From contig JADJTT010000011.1 of assembly GCA_016711045.1 (NCBI GenBank), positions 124,001 to 188,000 of the forward strand: a stretch of 64,000 bases of DNA. The letters run 5' to 3'. The notes beneath the pieces are model-generated. The model ran no database searches, was not told the DNA's origin, and was given only the letters and a program-made list of their open reading frames with translations. The position numbers and the translations under genes are program-made. The stretch is from Saprospirales bacterium. GTDB lineage: Bacteria; Bacteroidota; Bacteroidia; Chitinophagales; Saprospiraceae. Below, one piece after another: positions 27,256 through 35,612 of this stretch (the first letter of the stretch is position 1; every line of letters begins with the position of its first letter).

Positions 27256-27425
27256 AGGGCGGGGTTTTAAAGAGTGAAAAAAACAGAGCGCCTTTTACGC
27301 TCCGTTTACACAAAGTTAACATTAAATTAACATTCAAACAACTTTCCCTACCGCAATGTCAACTTCCCGGCAAAATGATTCTGCAAATAAACTTTTTGAA
27401 AGATCTATCGTTACCATGCCGTCCG

Positions 27426-27433
27426 TATATTTG
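27426..27433 (+). promoter_or_regulatory. -7 box TATATTTG of a TonB receptor gene
   Basis: TATATTTG matches TAnnTTTG exactly and lies 26 bases before the ATG at 27460. It favours that ATG over the in-frame TTG at 27442. Confidence 0.5.
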
Positions 27434-27459
27434 CGATCCATTTGAAAAAGATCTTACCC

Positions 27460-29895
27460 ATGAATAAAGTCTCTATCCTCTTACCCGCTTTCTGCCTCCT
27501 GCTCTCTTTTTCCGGAATGGCACAAACAAAGACCGGATTAAGCGGGAAAGTGATAGATCCTTCCCAGCGCCAACCGGTTTCTTTTGCCGCTGTGTCCCTT
27601 TTTCTGCAAGGAGACTCCATCCTCCTCGACGGCATGGTAACCGATGAAGAAGGTAAATTCGCCTTTGAATCCATGGAATACGGCGTGTATACCATCAAAG
27701 TGGAATTTTTGGGATTCGATCCGCTTGAAATGACAAACATCGAACTGGATAAAGATGTCCCTTTTCTGGAATTGGGCGCCCTACAGCTTCAAACCGGGGT
27801 GGCGTTGTTGAGTGAAGCCACGGTCGTTGCGGAGCGGGAGTTACAACAGTTTGGGCTCGACAAAAAGGTTTTCAACGTGCAGAAAAACCTGGGACTGGCC
27901 GGCGCCAATGCCCTGGAAGCCATGGAGAACATCCCGTCTGTGACGGTCGATATCGACGGGAATATCAGCCTGCGCGGCAGCGCCAACGTCCGGGTATTGA
28001 TCGACGGGAAGCCCTCGGGCCTGGTGGGGTTTGATCGAAGAGCCATTCTGACCCAAATCCCGGCAAGCACCATTGACCGGATCGAAGTTATGACAACCCC
28101 CTCAGCCAAATACGATCCGGAAGGCACGGCCGGTATCATCAATATCATCACCAAACCGGGGGGGCGCAAGGGCATCAATCTGCAAGGACAGCTCAACGCC
28201 GGCACGCGCAACAAATACAACGGATCGGTGCAACTCAGCTATCGCACCGACCTGTTCCAGTTGTCCACTCAATATTCCGGCGACTACCGGGAGCGCTACA
28301 GCCGGAATATCCAGGACCGTACCAATTTCTTTGCCGACACCACCTATTCGCTCTATCGCAAAGGCAACGGAAAGGAAATCGACGAGAACCAGACCGTGCG
28401 CCTGGGCCTGGAATTTTACCTCCCCGGCCAGCAAACCCTCACTGCAAACGGTACTTTCCGCTGGCAAGGAGAGAAAGAGGTCGAAGATTTTTATTTTGAA
28501 TTTTCAGACGACAAAGCCCTCCTGACCAATTATTCCTACCGCGACGCCCTCGGGGTAGAGCGCGGTAATACCGGCGAATTGGAGTTGGGCTACCGCAAAC
28601 TCTTTGACACCGAAGATCAAAACCTCACCCTGTCGCTGCGGTATTCGGGCGGGGGACAAACCCGCAGGGATACCCTCAGCGAAGACTATTACGACCTGAC
28701 CGACCTTTTCCTGGCCGAATCAGGCCAGCTATCCGCCTCGGATCAGCAAAATCAATTTCTGCAATTGCAGGGGGACTATGTACAACCGATCGGAGAAGAC
28801 CACCGGCTTGAAGCCGGGTTCAGAGGCTCCTGGCAGGAAATGGGCAACGACTTCCAGGTGCAAAATTTCGATCCGCTCTCGAATGTATACCTGCCCAACT
28901 CTACCCTGACCAATGACTTTTTATACGATGAAAAAATAGCGGCTGCCTACGGAATAGTGGGCGGAAAATGGGCCCTTGGCGATTATGAGGTCGGATTGCG
29001 GGCAGAGCAGACCTACACCACTTCCAACCTCCTTTCCACCGGTGATGTATTTGAAAACGATTATTTCTCCCTGTTTCCCAGCGGTTCTATTTCCTGGAAG
29101 AAAAATGACCACCAAGCCTTCCAGTTGAGTTTAAGCAGGCGGATCAACCGACCGCAGAGCCGGGCCCTCAATCCTTTCTCCGAATACACCGACACGCTCA
29201 ATATCCGGATGGGGAATCCATTCCTGCTCCCCGAATACATCTATGCCACCGAATTGAATTACCAGTTTTCCAGTGAGAAATTCACCTTCCAGCCGGCACT
29301 GTATTACCGGTACACACAAGACGTCATTCAGCGCTATCGCTATGTGCAGGAAAATGGCGTACAGATCTCCACCTGGACCAACCTCAACAACGCCTATACC
29401 ACCGGAATCGAGTTTGTAGCGACCTACCGCCCGGTTTCCTGGTGGAATGTAAACGGAAATTTCAATGTCTACCGCACCGAACTCGACGGCTCCAACATCG
29501 ACGCCGACCTGACCAATGCCGGGTATCTCTTCTCCGGTTCGCTGTTCTCCACCTGGACCATCGGGAAAAACTGGACCATCCAATCTAACGGATTTTACCG
29601 CTCGCGCGGAGTCACGGTACAGGGCAATTACAGCCCCATGTACTCGATGGATGTGGCGATACGCCGCTCTGTGCTTAGGGGCAAAGGATCACTCACGTTG
29701 CGGGTCAGCGATATTTTCGACACCCGCCGCTTCGAGTTTGAAGCTACCGACCCCACCTTTGAATCCTACAATTACTGGAAGCGAGAAAGCCGGATCGCGT
29801 TCCTCAACTTCACCTACAGCCTACGGCAGGAGAAGCGGGACCGGGATGGTGGTAGAGAAGGTGGCGATCAGGGTGGAGGAATGATGGATTTTTAA
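27460..29895 (+). CDS. TonB-dependent receptor-like outer-membrane beta-barrel protein
   Basis: From the ATG at 27460 the protein has 811 residues with a signal peptide (MNKVSILLPAFCLLLSFSGMAQ). A carboxypeptidase-D-like domain (about 25-105, LSGKVIDPSQRQPVSFAAVSLF) precedes the plug (about 125-230: NALEAMENIPSVTVD, LIDGKPSG, RIEVMTTPSAKYDPEGTAGIINII). The barrel is of the 'outer membrane beta-barrel family 3' kind and contains SLSRRINRPQSRALNPF and GNPFLLPEY. The tail is rich in Arg/Gly/Asp (REGGDQGGGMMDF). This subfamily lacks a SusD partner, and none is present here. The ligand is unknown. The SRP RNA gene begins 23 bp after the stop. Confidence 0.88.
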   Translation: MNKVSILLPAFCLLLSFSGMAQTKTGLSGKVIDPSQRQPVSFAAVSLFLQGDSILLDGMVTDEEGKFAFESMEYGVYTIKVEFLGFDPLEMTNIELDKDVPFLELGALQLQTGVALLSEATVVAERELQQFGLDKKVFNVQKNLGLAGANALEAMENIPSVTVDIDGNISLRGSANVRVLIDGKPSGLVGFDRRAILTQIPASTIDRIEVMTTPSAKYDPEGTAGIINIITKPGGRKGINLQGQLNAGTRNKYNGSVQLSYRTDLFQLSTQYSGDYRERYSRNIQDRTNFFADTTYSLYRKGNGKEIDENQTVRLGLEFYLPGQQTLTANGTFRWQGEKEVEDFYFEFSDDKALLTNYSYRDALGVERGNTGELELGYRKLFDTEDQNLTLSLRYSGGGQTRRDTLSEDYYDLTDLFLAESGQLSASDQQNQFLQLQGDYVQPIGEDHRLEAGFRGSWQEMGNDFQVQNFDPLSNVYLPNSTLTNDFLYDEKIAAAYGIVGGKWALGDYEVGLRAEQTYTTSNLLSTGDVFENDYFSLFPSGSISWKKNDHQAFQLSLSRRINRPQSRALNPFSEYTDTLNIRMGNPFLLPEYIYATELNYQFSSEKFTFQPALYYRYTQDVIQRYRYVQENGVQISTWTNLNNAYTTGIEFVATYRPVSWWNVNGNFNVYRTELDGSNIDADLTNAGYLFSGSLFSTWTIGKNWTIQSNGFYRSRGVTVQGNYSPMYSMDVAIRRSVLRGKGSLTLRVSDIFDTRRFEFEATDPTFESYNYWKRESRIAFLNFTYSLRQEKRDRDGGREGGDQGGGMMDF

Positions 29896-29905
29896 AAATA
29901 ATTTT

Positions 29906-29913
29906 TACCTTTG
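29906..29913 (+). promoter_or_regulatory. -7 box TACCTTTG of the SRP RNA gene
   Basis: A full match to TAnnTTTG ends six bases before the first base of the SRP RNA stem (29919), which is the spacing expected for a transcription start. Confidence 0.7.
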
Positions 29914-29918
29914 CCGCT

Positions 29919-30011
29919 GGTGAGGGTCATACGATCAGCTCCTTCTGAAATCCCCCAGGTCGGAAACGAAGCAAGGGTAGGAAGTTGAGCGATGCGATAT
30001 GATTCCTCACC
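29919..30011 (+). ncRNA. ffs: Signal recognition particle RNA, small (4.5S) type
   Basis: The conserved apical domain is plain: CCCCAGGTCGGAAACGAAGC, with the GGAAAC tetraloop region and the GAAGCAAGGG internal loop that binds Ffh. The ends pair (GGTGAGG 29919-29925 with CCTCACC 30005-30011). About 93 bases fits the small bacterial form. The RNA forms the signal recognition particle that targets membrane proteins. It has its own promoter box and a very strong terminator. Confidence 0.93.
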
Positions 30012-30025
30012 TTCTTAATTTTATG

Positions 30026-30065
30026 AAATAATAAGGGGGCGCCTGGCAGCGCCCCCTTATTATTT
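30026..30065 (+). terminator. Terminator of the SRP RNA gene
   Basis: A 17-bp perfect stem (30026-30042 with 30049-30065, loop CTGGCA) has a core of GGGGGCGC and A/T flanks. Confidence 0.9.
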
Positions 30066-30100
30066 CTTCTTATTTTCGCGGATCAAAAAAACGGAACATT

Positions 30101-30757
30101 ATGAAATTTTTCATCGATACAGCCAGCCTGGCACAGATCCAGGAAGCCAAAGACCTGGGTATCCTGGATGGCGTAACTACCAATCCTTCCCTCATGGCTA
30201 AAGAGGGGATCACCGGAAAAGAGAACATCCTGAACCACTACCGCGTCATTTGCGACATGGTGATGGGCGATGTGAGCGCCGAAGTGATCGCTACCGACTT
30301 TGAAGGAATGATCACCGAAGGGCAGGAACTGGCCGGACTGGCCCCCAATATTGTGGTGAAAGTGCCCATGACGAAGGAAGGCATCAAGGCCATCTCCTGG
30401 TTCCGCGACCATGATATTCGCACCAACTGCACCCTGGTATTTTCTTCGGGGCAGGCGATCATTGCAGCCAAAGCAGGCGCTACCTACCTCTCCCCTTTTG
30501 TCGGCCGTATCGATGACATCACCTGGGACGGCATGGCGCTGATCCGCGAGATTGCCGAGATCTATGCCATTCAGGGGTTTGAGACCCAGATCCTGGCCGC
30601 TTCCATCCGCAGTGCCAAGAGCATCGTCGATGCGGCATTGGCTGGCGCTGATGTGATCACCGCGCCGCTCGACTCCATTATGGGATTGGTGAAACATCCG
30701 CTGACGGATATTGGGTTGGAGAAGTTTTTGGCGGATTACCGGAAAGGGAATAGTTGA
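30101..30757 (+). CDS. fsa: Fructose-6-phosphate aldolase / small transaldolase
   Basis: The protein has 218 residues, the length of the FSA/TalC (small transaldolase) subfamily. It is a cytosolic (beta/alpha)8 barrel acting through a Schiff base. Motifs include MKFFIDTASLAQIQEA, LDGVTTNPSLMAKEG, and the catalytic Lys87 in VVKVPMTKEG. NCTLVFSSGQAIIAAKAGA, SPFVGRID and ILAASIRS also match. The subfamily includes fructose-6-phosphate aldolases and true transaldolases, which sequence reading alone does not separate here. The gene stops in the first unit of a heptamer repeat. Confidence 0.9.
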   Translation: MKFFIDTASLAQIQEAKDLGILDGVTTNPSLMAKEGITGKENILNHYRVICDMVMGDVSAEVIATDFEGMITEGQELAGLAPNIVVKVPMTKEGIKAISWFRDHDIRTNCTLVFSSGQAIIAAKAGATYLSPFVGRIDDITWDGMALIREIAEIYAIQGFETQILAASIRSAKSIVDAALAGADVITAPLDSIMGLVKHPLTDIGLEKFLADYRKGNS

Positions 30758-30846
30758 GAGTGGAGAGTGGAGAGTGATATGGCATTCTTTTTGACAAAGT
30801 CAAAAAGCAACCCAAATCACTCTAAACTATAAACTCTAAACTAAAA
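30756..30846. repeat. Heptamer repeat element (GAGAGTG type) with inverted copy
   Basis: Three GAGAGTG units begin within the fsa stop codon. A central hairpin follows (CTTTTTGAC, AAA, GTCAAAAAG), then the complementary half with CACTCTAAACT and AACTCTAAACT. The whole 90-bp spacer can fold back on itself. Confidence 0.75.
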
Positions 30847-30848
30847 AA

Positions 30849-31634
30849 ATGAATATCCCCCTTTTCCAAATCGACGCCTTCGCCGACCGCCCCTTCGAAG
30901 GCAATCCTGCCGCGGTCTGTATACTGGAGCATTGGCTCGATGATGCTATCCTCCAGGCCATCGCCATGGAGAACAACCTTTCCGAAACGGCCTTTCTAGT
31001 GAAGAAAGACGACGTTTGGGAGTTGCGCTGGTTTACGCCTACCATCGAAGTGGATTTGTGCGGGCATGCGACCCTTGCCTCCGCGCATGTGCTCTTTTCC
31101 CATTTTAAGATTGCGAGTGACCGGGTTATTTTTTCTACGAAAAAACACGGCCTGTTGACCGTCAGCCGATTGGCGGAAGGATATGCCATGGATTTTCCGG
31201 CTGACAAAATTGAACAGGTGACTATTCCGGAAGGATTAACTCCTGCACTCGGCGTCACACTCCTGGAAGCTTGGGAAGGTCGCGACGATTATATGGTCGT
31301 CGTAGAATCACAAGAGATCGTGGAGGGCCTGGCCCCCGATTTTCGCCGGTTGGCAGCCATTTCCAAGCGCGGGGTCCTCGTTACCGCCCCAGGCCGGGAG
31401 GTCGATTTTGTATCCCGCTGTTTCTTCCCTCAATCCGGGGTAGATGAAGACCCCGTGACCGGCTCTGCCCATACCACCATGACGCCCTACTGGGGTAAGC
31501 GCCTCGCCAAGACCGAACTCGTAGCCCGCCAGCTTTCCAAACGCGGCGGCACCGTAATCTGTCATTGGAAAAAGGACCGGGTGGAGTTGAGGGGTAAGGC
31601 GGTGACGTTTTTGGAAGGCTTTATGAGTTTATAA
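30849..31634 (+). CDS. PhzF family isomerase
   Basis: The protein has 261 residues and belongs to the PhzF/diaminopimelate-epimerase fold. Conserved parts are QIDAFADRPFEGNPAAV at the N-terminus, the catalytic Glu in NNLSETAFL (about residue 46), the FTPTIEVDLCGHATLASAH signature, and the C-terminal DEDPVTGSAHT motif. Family members isomerise diverse small metabolites; only PhzF itself makes phenazines, and no other phenazine genes are here. The actual substrate is unknown. Its stop codon lies inside a heptamer repeat. Confidence 0.88.
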   Translation: MNIPLFQIDAFADRPFEGNPAAVCILEHWLDDAILQAIAMENNLSETAFLVKKDDVWELRWFTPTIEVDLCGHATLASAHVLFSHFKIASDRVIFSTKKHGLLTVSRLAEGYAMDFPADKIEQVTIPEGLTPALGVTLLEAWEGRDDYMVVVESQEIVEGLAPDFRRLAAISKRGVLVTAPGREVDFVSRCFFPQSGVDEDPVTGSAHTTMTPYWGKRLAKTELVARQLSKRGGTVICHWKKDRVELRGKAVTFLEGFMSL

Positions 31635-31710
31635 TTTTCAGTTTTTAATTTTCAGTTTTCAACCTGGAGTAGGCTAAAAACTGAAAATTAAAAACTGAAA
31701 ATTGAAAACT
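31626..31710. repeat. Heptamer repeat hairpin between convergent genes (AATTTTC/AGTTTTT type)
   Basis: Units AGTTTAT, AATTTTC, AGTTTTT, AATTTTC and AGTTTTC are followed after 17 bases by the complementary arm (AAAAACTGAAAATTAAAAACTG...). The stem is ~25 bp. The first unit contains the TAA of the PhzF gene. The far end reaches into the TAG of the lipoprotein gene on the other strand. It may double as a bidirectional terminator. Confidence 0.8.
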
Positions 31711-33145
31711 ATATCTGCAGGAACTCCCTGACCTCCGCTTCCGTCTTCAGCGCTTTGCTCGTCGCTTTCATCCCGAACAAATACGGAGCCGGATCGACAT
31801 GCTGGCGGAGCCCTTCAAAATCGATCGTTTTGAAGTCGGCGGGCGGGTAGATCGCGATCCTATTGCCGGGTAGTACGGCGAAGAAGCGGGCGTTGGGATC
31901 GGGTACCAGAGCGAGGGCATCCCAGGAATAGGACGGGTATTTCACCACCCCTTTATTGTCGCCCGTAATCAGCACCACTTCGATATTGGAGAGCCCTTCG
32001 TTGACCTCTACCGGCCAGGTGAAATCGGCATCGACCAGTACGCGGTCGCTTTCCTTCATGAGTTTATCCCAATTGTAGATCCCGAGTTCGCTCACCTCGA
32101 AGCTGCGCATTACAGATGCCATCATCTCCATCCGCTGGGTCTCTTCCTCTATTTTAGCCATGATGGCGTCGTATTCATTCTTCCACTTTTCAGGGGAAAA
32201 AGCAAACAAGGTGGACAGCGGCATGATCGCCCGCAGGCGTACCGAGAACTCCTGGCCCGACTTTTTATCCTTTATCGAATAGACATAGTCATTATCCTTC
32301 TCCAATTTAATATACCCCCAAAGCGTTTTTGTCCATTCCGGAAAGGCATTTCCGTCGAGGTTTTTCCAGACCATCAGCGCTGCATTTTGGGTTTCCCCCT
32401 TGAATGTGATCCATTCGTGCACGCCAGTCTCGACCCAGCCGAGGCCGTAGGCTTCCATGTCGCGGTGCACGAGCTCATTGTCCACCTTGGTAGTGCTGTT
32501 TTTGTAATACATGTCCAGGATGGCGTCATAATTGAAGGCCATGTATTTCCGGTTGAGTGGAAATGCCAGTCCGGGCTTCATGCGTTCGATCTTTTTGGCC
32601 AGGGCTACTTTTTCGGAGTTGATCAAGGGGCGGTTGGTGCCGAGGTCCTCCCAGGCGCGGGCTTCGTTTTCATCGAGGAAAAAGAAGTTGTAGTCCTCCC
32701 CTTCTTCAAAAGACGCCATCTGCACAGAGATGGCATCTCCTTCGGCCAGCCGGAGCGCCTGATTTTCCTGAAAAGCGCGGATGTCAAAGGAGCCGGCAGT
32801 CGTAAACTGTCCGTCCTGATAATCCATCGGGATGCCGGCGAGGAAAATAGAGACCCCATCGTGCATCTCGCGATAGCGCACGGTCACCGGGCCATAGACC
32901 TGGTTTCCGTCCTGATCGACGAAGGCATAAGGAGGAATACAGATCCGGGTACCGGAAGGCTGGGTTTCAGAAGACCCTTCTTCTGCGAGGAAGGTCCACT
33001 CTGCGAATGCCGGTTCTGCACCGGGCATTGGAGGTTTGACAAGTGGGTCGATCGCTGCCGTTTCCGGTGTACGTTGGCAGCTGAAAAGTGTGGCCGCCGC
33101 GCAGAAGGCAAGCGGCCACCACCATTGGAGATTAACGAGTTTCAT
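31709..33145 (-). CDS. Lipoprotein of unknown function
   Basis: The protein has 478 residues with the lipoprotein signal MKLVNLQWWWPLAFCAAATLFSC (Cys23). After a Pro-rich linker comes a beta-rich region with ICIPPYAFVDQDGNQVYGPVTVRYREMHD (about 68-96). This resembles N-terminal parts of other Bacteroidota lipoproteins in which a stabilising 'QxG' segment precedes an extracellular domain. A helical segment (about 330-365, Met/Glu-rich) follows in the second half. I do not recognise a family with known activity. Neighbours give no clear clue: a transglycosylase-like gene lies upstream on the same strand, behind a terminator. Confidence 0.75.
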   Translation of the reverse strand: MKLVNLQWWWPLAFCAAATLFSCQRTPETAAIDPLVKPPMPGAEPAFAEWTFLAEEGSSETQPSGTRICIPPYAFVDQDGNQVYGPVTVRYREMHDGVSIFLAGIPMDYQDGQFTTAGSFDIRAFQENQALRLAEGDAISVQMASFEEGEDYNFFFLDENEARAWEDLGTNRPLINSEKVALAKKIERMKPGLAFPLNRKYMAFNYDAILDMYYKNSTTKVDNELVHRDMEAYGLGWVETGVHEWITFKGETQNAALMVWKNLDGNAFPEWTKTLWGYIKLEKDNDYVYSIKDKKSGQEFSVRLRAIMPLSTLFAFSPEKWKNEYDAIMAKIEEETQRMEMMASVMRSFEVSELGIYNWDKLMKESDRVLVDADFTWPVEVNEGLSNIEVVLITGDNKGVVKYPSYSWDALALVPDPNARFFAVLPGNRIAIYPPADFKTIDFEGLRQHVDPAPYLFGMKATSKALKTEAEVREFLQI

Positions 33146-33184
33146 ATTAACGAGTTTTTGTTACCACTTTGGTATTTGATAGCC

Positions 33185-33275
33185 CTAGTGGACTTTTAAA
33201 AAAAAGGCCTGGATGCAGGGGGAGCACCTGAGGCGCTCCCCCTGCATCCAGATTTTTTTTATTTAAAGCCCACTA
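33185..33275. repeat. CTAGTGG-bounded palindromic element containing a terminator
   Basis: CTAGTGGACTTTTAAA at the left and TTTAAAGCCCACTA at the right form imperfect terminal inverted repeats around a strong hairpin. A second, smaller element with the same ends is at 57651-57704. Confidence 0.5.
33209..33251. terminator. Bidirectional terminator hairpin
   Basis: A 17-bp perfect stem (33209-33225 with 33235-33251, 9-base loop) has an eight-base run of A on one side and T on the other. It serves the transglycosylase-like gene on the minus strand. Confidence 0.85.
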
Positions 33276-33280
33276 ATGGG

Positions 33281-34003
33281 TCACCAAATTTTCCCAAATC
33301 GCCCTTTTAACGCCTCGTAAAACCGAAGCGCCACTCCGGAGTAGGATTCCTGTTTCCCGAGAAAAGCACTGCCGTAGGGAAATACCTCTACCGATTGCCA
33401 TTTTTCGATGGATGGCGCCGGACGGGTAAATCCGAAATTATAGGCAGCAGCAAAAAAGGCGATTTGTTGGTTCGTATCTGCAGACAGGAGATCTGCAAAC
33501 CGGTTTTGGGAAAGGCTAAAAAACGCAAAGGCATAGAAATACTGCCAACGCAAATCTTTCATGCGTTGGATACGCACCCGGCGTTGCAGTACCGGATCGG
33601 AAGTCGAATAGGCCATGGTGAACGGAATATGCGCGGGAAGGTCAGCTGCCTGTCCCACCGCTATTTCGAGGTCCTCGATAAACGAAGGTTTCATTTGAAA
33701 AGGCCCGATGGAGAAGTCGGCTGCTTCCGCCCCGAAGCGCACATAGGCGAATTCCAGGGCAGCGGTTTCCATAAGATCGCGTACCATGGAGTAGCGCACC
33801 CATTCGGGGCCGACGACTGCGAGCACGGGGATGGCGTCTTGGTCAAACACACAGGCCAGGGAATCTATAATATCGGAATGGGATTCAAAATGCGAAACGA
33901 CCGCTTCGATCCTTTTGTCTGAAACTGCCGTTTGAGCCGGGAGCCAGGAAGCTCCAAACAGGGTAAAGGCCAGCAGGACAACGATTTTTTCAGAAGAGAT
34001 CAT
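33281..34003 (-). CDS. Lysozyme/lytic transglycosylase-like exported protein
   Basis: From the ATG at 34003 the protein has 240 residues, and this start gives the signal peptide MISSEKIVVLLAFTLFGASW. The longer in-frame start lacks one. Its core resembles the SLT fold: a helix with a candidate catalytic Glu (ETAALEFAYVRFG), then ADFSIGPFQMKPSF, which parallels the 'GLFQIxPxT' motif. A later AAYNFGF segment parallels 'AAYNAG'. Peptidoglycan cleavage in the periplasm is therefore plausible. The similarity is short and read by eye, so the family call is tentative. Confidence 0.55.
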   Translation of the reverse strand: MISSEKIVVLLAFTLFGASWLPAQTAVSDKRIEAVVSHFESHSDIIDSLACVFDQDAIPVLAVVGPEWVRYSMVRDLMETAALEFAYVRFGAEAADFSIGPFQMKPSFIEDLEIAVGQAADLPAHIPFTMAYSTSDPVLQRRVRIQRMKDLRWQYFYAFAFFSLSQNRFADLLSADTNQQIAFFAAAYNFGFTRPAPSIEKWQSVEVFPYGSAFLGKQESYSGVALRFYEALKGRFGKIW

Positions 34004-34094
34004 GGGTGTTTGTTCAGCTATGGGGAATAACTGATCGGGATCGCCGATTATTGCGTTTTTAGAAAAAAGGTTGCCTGGCTTCGCAATCCGCAAG

Positions 34095-34227
34095 AAGATG
34101 GCGTCTTTAAAGAAAGGAGAGAGACGCCATCTTTTTTAGGAAAGTGGAAAGATGGCGTCTTTAATAAAGACGCCATCTTTTTGAAGAAAAGCGCAGAGAC
34201 GCCATCTTTGAAAAAAAGATGGCGTCT
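34095..34227. repeat. Cluster of six inverted copies of AAAGATGGCGTCTTT
   Basis: Forward copies lie at about 34095-34106, 34148-34162 and 34215-34227, and reverse complements at about 34122-34133, 34166-34180 and 34196-34209. They can form three consecutive hairpins. The cluster lies upstream of the transglycosylase-like gene and downstream of the membrane protein gene. Confidence 0.85.
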
Positions 34228-34356
34228 ATCTGGAAAAGGTCGCCTGAAAAAGGAAAAGAAGCAAAAAAAGCAGCGCGATCAGGGTAGAAAAAATTACCAA
34301 CAGGAAGGGAATAAAGACTGCAATCAACGCAGTTACCGCAGTGAGTATGGCCAGTA

Positions 34357-34860
34357 TCAAAAAAACAGGCCAAATCGGTTGAGGTCCTTAAATGACCAGC
34401 CGAGGAACAGGAAGGCCGCGGTGATGGCGCCCCATTTGATCCAGGTGAAGATCGACAAGCGAAACAGAAACGGCCCCCATTCCGTATCAGGTTTCATCAG
34501 AATGTATAGGAGTTGTTGATTTTCAAGGGTGTCGTATACGGCGGCGATCACGGCAAGGGATACTCCGATCCAGCCCCACGGTTTGCGGCGCATACGCGCC
34601 ACGAGGAAGGAACTCACCGCCAGAAAAGCGCTATAAGCCAGCAGGAAAAAACGATCGGCATGGACATTGCGAAACGTAGCTTCCCGCACCTCCTCCCCTG
34701 TACCGAGCACCTGATGTACATCCGCCGCGCTGCGGGCGAATTCCAGTTCTACGATCGGGTTTTTGATGCCGGCCTCTTTCGGAATGGAAGGCATGGTCAA
34801 AGCGAGGACCAGCGTGAGAAGGCCGAAAGGGAGGGCGAGAAGGAAGGGACGTTTTTTCAT
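34357..34860 (-). CDS. Four-helix membrane protein of unknown function
   Basis: The protein has 167 residues with four hydrophobic segments: about 6-24, 70-90, 97-113 and 135-158. The second and third are separated by the basic turn RMRRKPWGW. Between helices 1 and 2 lies a charged region (EFARSAADVHQVLGTGEEVREATFRNVHADR). No motif of known function was recognised. It starts 24 bp downstream of the TetR-type regulator gene on the same strand and is probably co-transcribed with it, so it may be part of that regulon. Confidence 0.7.
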   Translation of the reverse strand: MKKRPFLLALPFGLLTLVLALTMPSIPKEAGIKNPIVELEFARSAADVHQVLGTGEEVREATFRNVHADRFFLLAYSAFLAVSSFLVARMRRKPWGWIGVSLAVIAAVYDTLENQQLLYILMKPDTEWGPFLFRLSIFTWIKWGAITAAFLFLGWSFKDLNRFGLFF

Positions 34861-34883
34861 AGCGACCGGATTTGGTCACTAAT

Positions 34884-35492
34884 TTACTCGAAAAAACTAT
34901 TCAATGATCCTTTGCCTTGCTCCGTAGCAAACAATGCTAATTGCCTGGCCAGTAGCCGCAGGTATTTCTCGACGGCTTCTTCTTTTGACAACTCAGGCGT
35001 GCTTACAAAACTTTCCAATATCCAAAACCTGCCGAAAAGAGTCATGTACGAAACGAGGAAATCGGCATCTTCTGACTCCAGTTTCAATTCGCCAGCGGCG
35101 GCTAGCCCCAGGAAAATAGTCTTGAAATGCGTTTTCCGCCTTTCTTCTACCGCCTTATAATCGTATTCGTTAAATAAGATCCTACGCATTTCTTCCTGCC
35201 CGATCAACAACCCCTGATGGTCGTACTGATTGGAGAAAACACCCCGCATAGTTTGAAGGAAACCAGGCAGCGATGGAATCCCGGAGAAATAGGTGTTATA
35301 GCATTGGTCATTAACAGCACGCATGCGGTTCACCAACTCCAGCACCAAATCTTCTTTTTTGGGGAAATGGTAGGAAAGGTTACCCGGACTTACCCCAAGA
35401 TGGCGGGCAATATCCCGCACTCCCACCTGGGCCATCCCTTGTGCATTAAAGAGTTTAAGCGATTGAGTCAAGATCTTTTCTCTGGTTTTCAT
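34884..35492 (-). CDS. TetR/AcrR family transcriptional regulator
   Basis: The protein has 202 residues. The N-terminal helix-turn-helix (about 5-50) reads ILTQSLKLFNAQG, VGVRDIARHLGVS and LSYHFPKKEDLV, the classic TetR DNA-binding domain. The C-terminal ~150 residues form the variable helical ligand domain. It is transcribed away from a cupin gene. The 120-bp gap between them contains two near-identical 17-bp palindromes, the expected operators, one of them almost touching the start codon of this gene. Autorepression and control of the cupin gene are inferred. The ligand is unknown. Confidence 0.9.
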   Translation of the reverse strand: MKTREKILTQSLKLFNAQGMAQVGVRDIARHLGVSPGNLSYHFPKKEDLVLELVNRMRAVNDQCYNTYFSGIPSLPGFLQTMRGVFSNQYDHQGLLIGQEEMRRILFNEYDYKAVEERRKTHFKTIFLGLAAAGELKLESEDADFLVSYMTLFGRFWILESFVSTPELSKEEAVEKYLRLLARQLALFATEQGKGSLNSFFE

Positions 35493-35497
35493 AAATA

Positions 35498-35514
35498 TTA
35501 GTACAATGAACTAA
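35498..35514. promoter_or_regulatory. Operator 1 (TTAGTACAATGAACTAA), probable TetR site
   Basis: A 17-bp palindrome with arms TTAGT/ACTAA and an inner CA/TG pair lies 6 bp upstream of the TetR start codon. Confidence 0.7.
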
Positions 35515-35528
35515 AAATCTTGCATAAT

Positions 35529-35545
35529 TTAGCACAATGTACTAA
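35529..35545. promoter_or_regulatory. Operator 2 (TTAGCACAATGTACTAA), probable TetR site
   Basis: This site differs from operator 1 at two positions. It is centred 31 bp (three DNA turns) away, next to the likely cupin promoter (TAATATTG). Confidence 0.7.
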
Positions 35546-35612
35546 TATTGCATCATAGTTTCAAAATTTCGATCAGAATCATTCCTGCTGCTTTAACCCA
35601 AAAAATTGACGT

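Noticed and set aside
30849..31634. Phenazine biosynthesis.
   Set aside because: A single PhzF-family gene without phzA-G; the family is broad.
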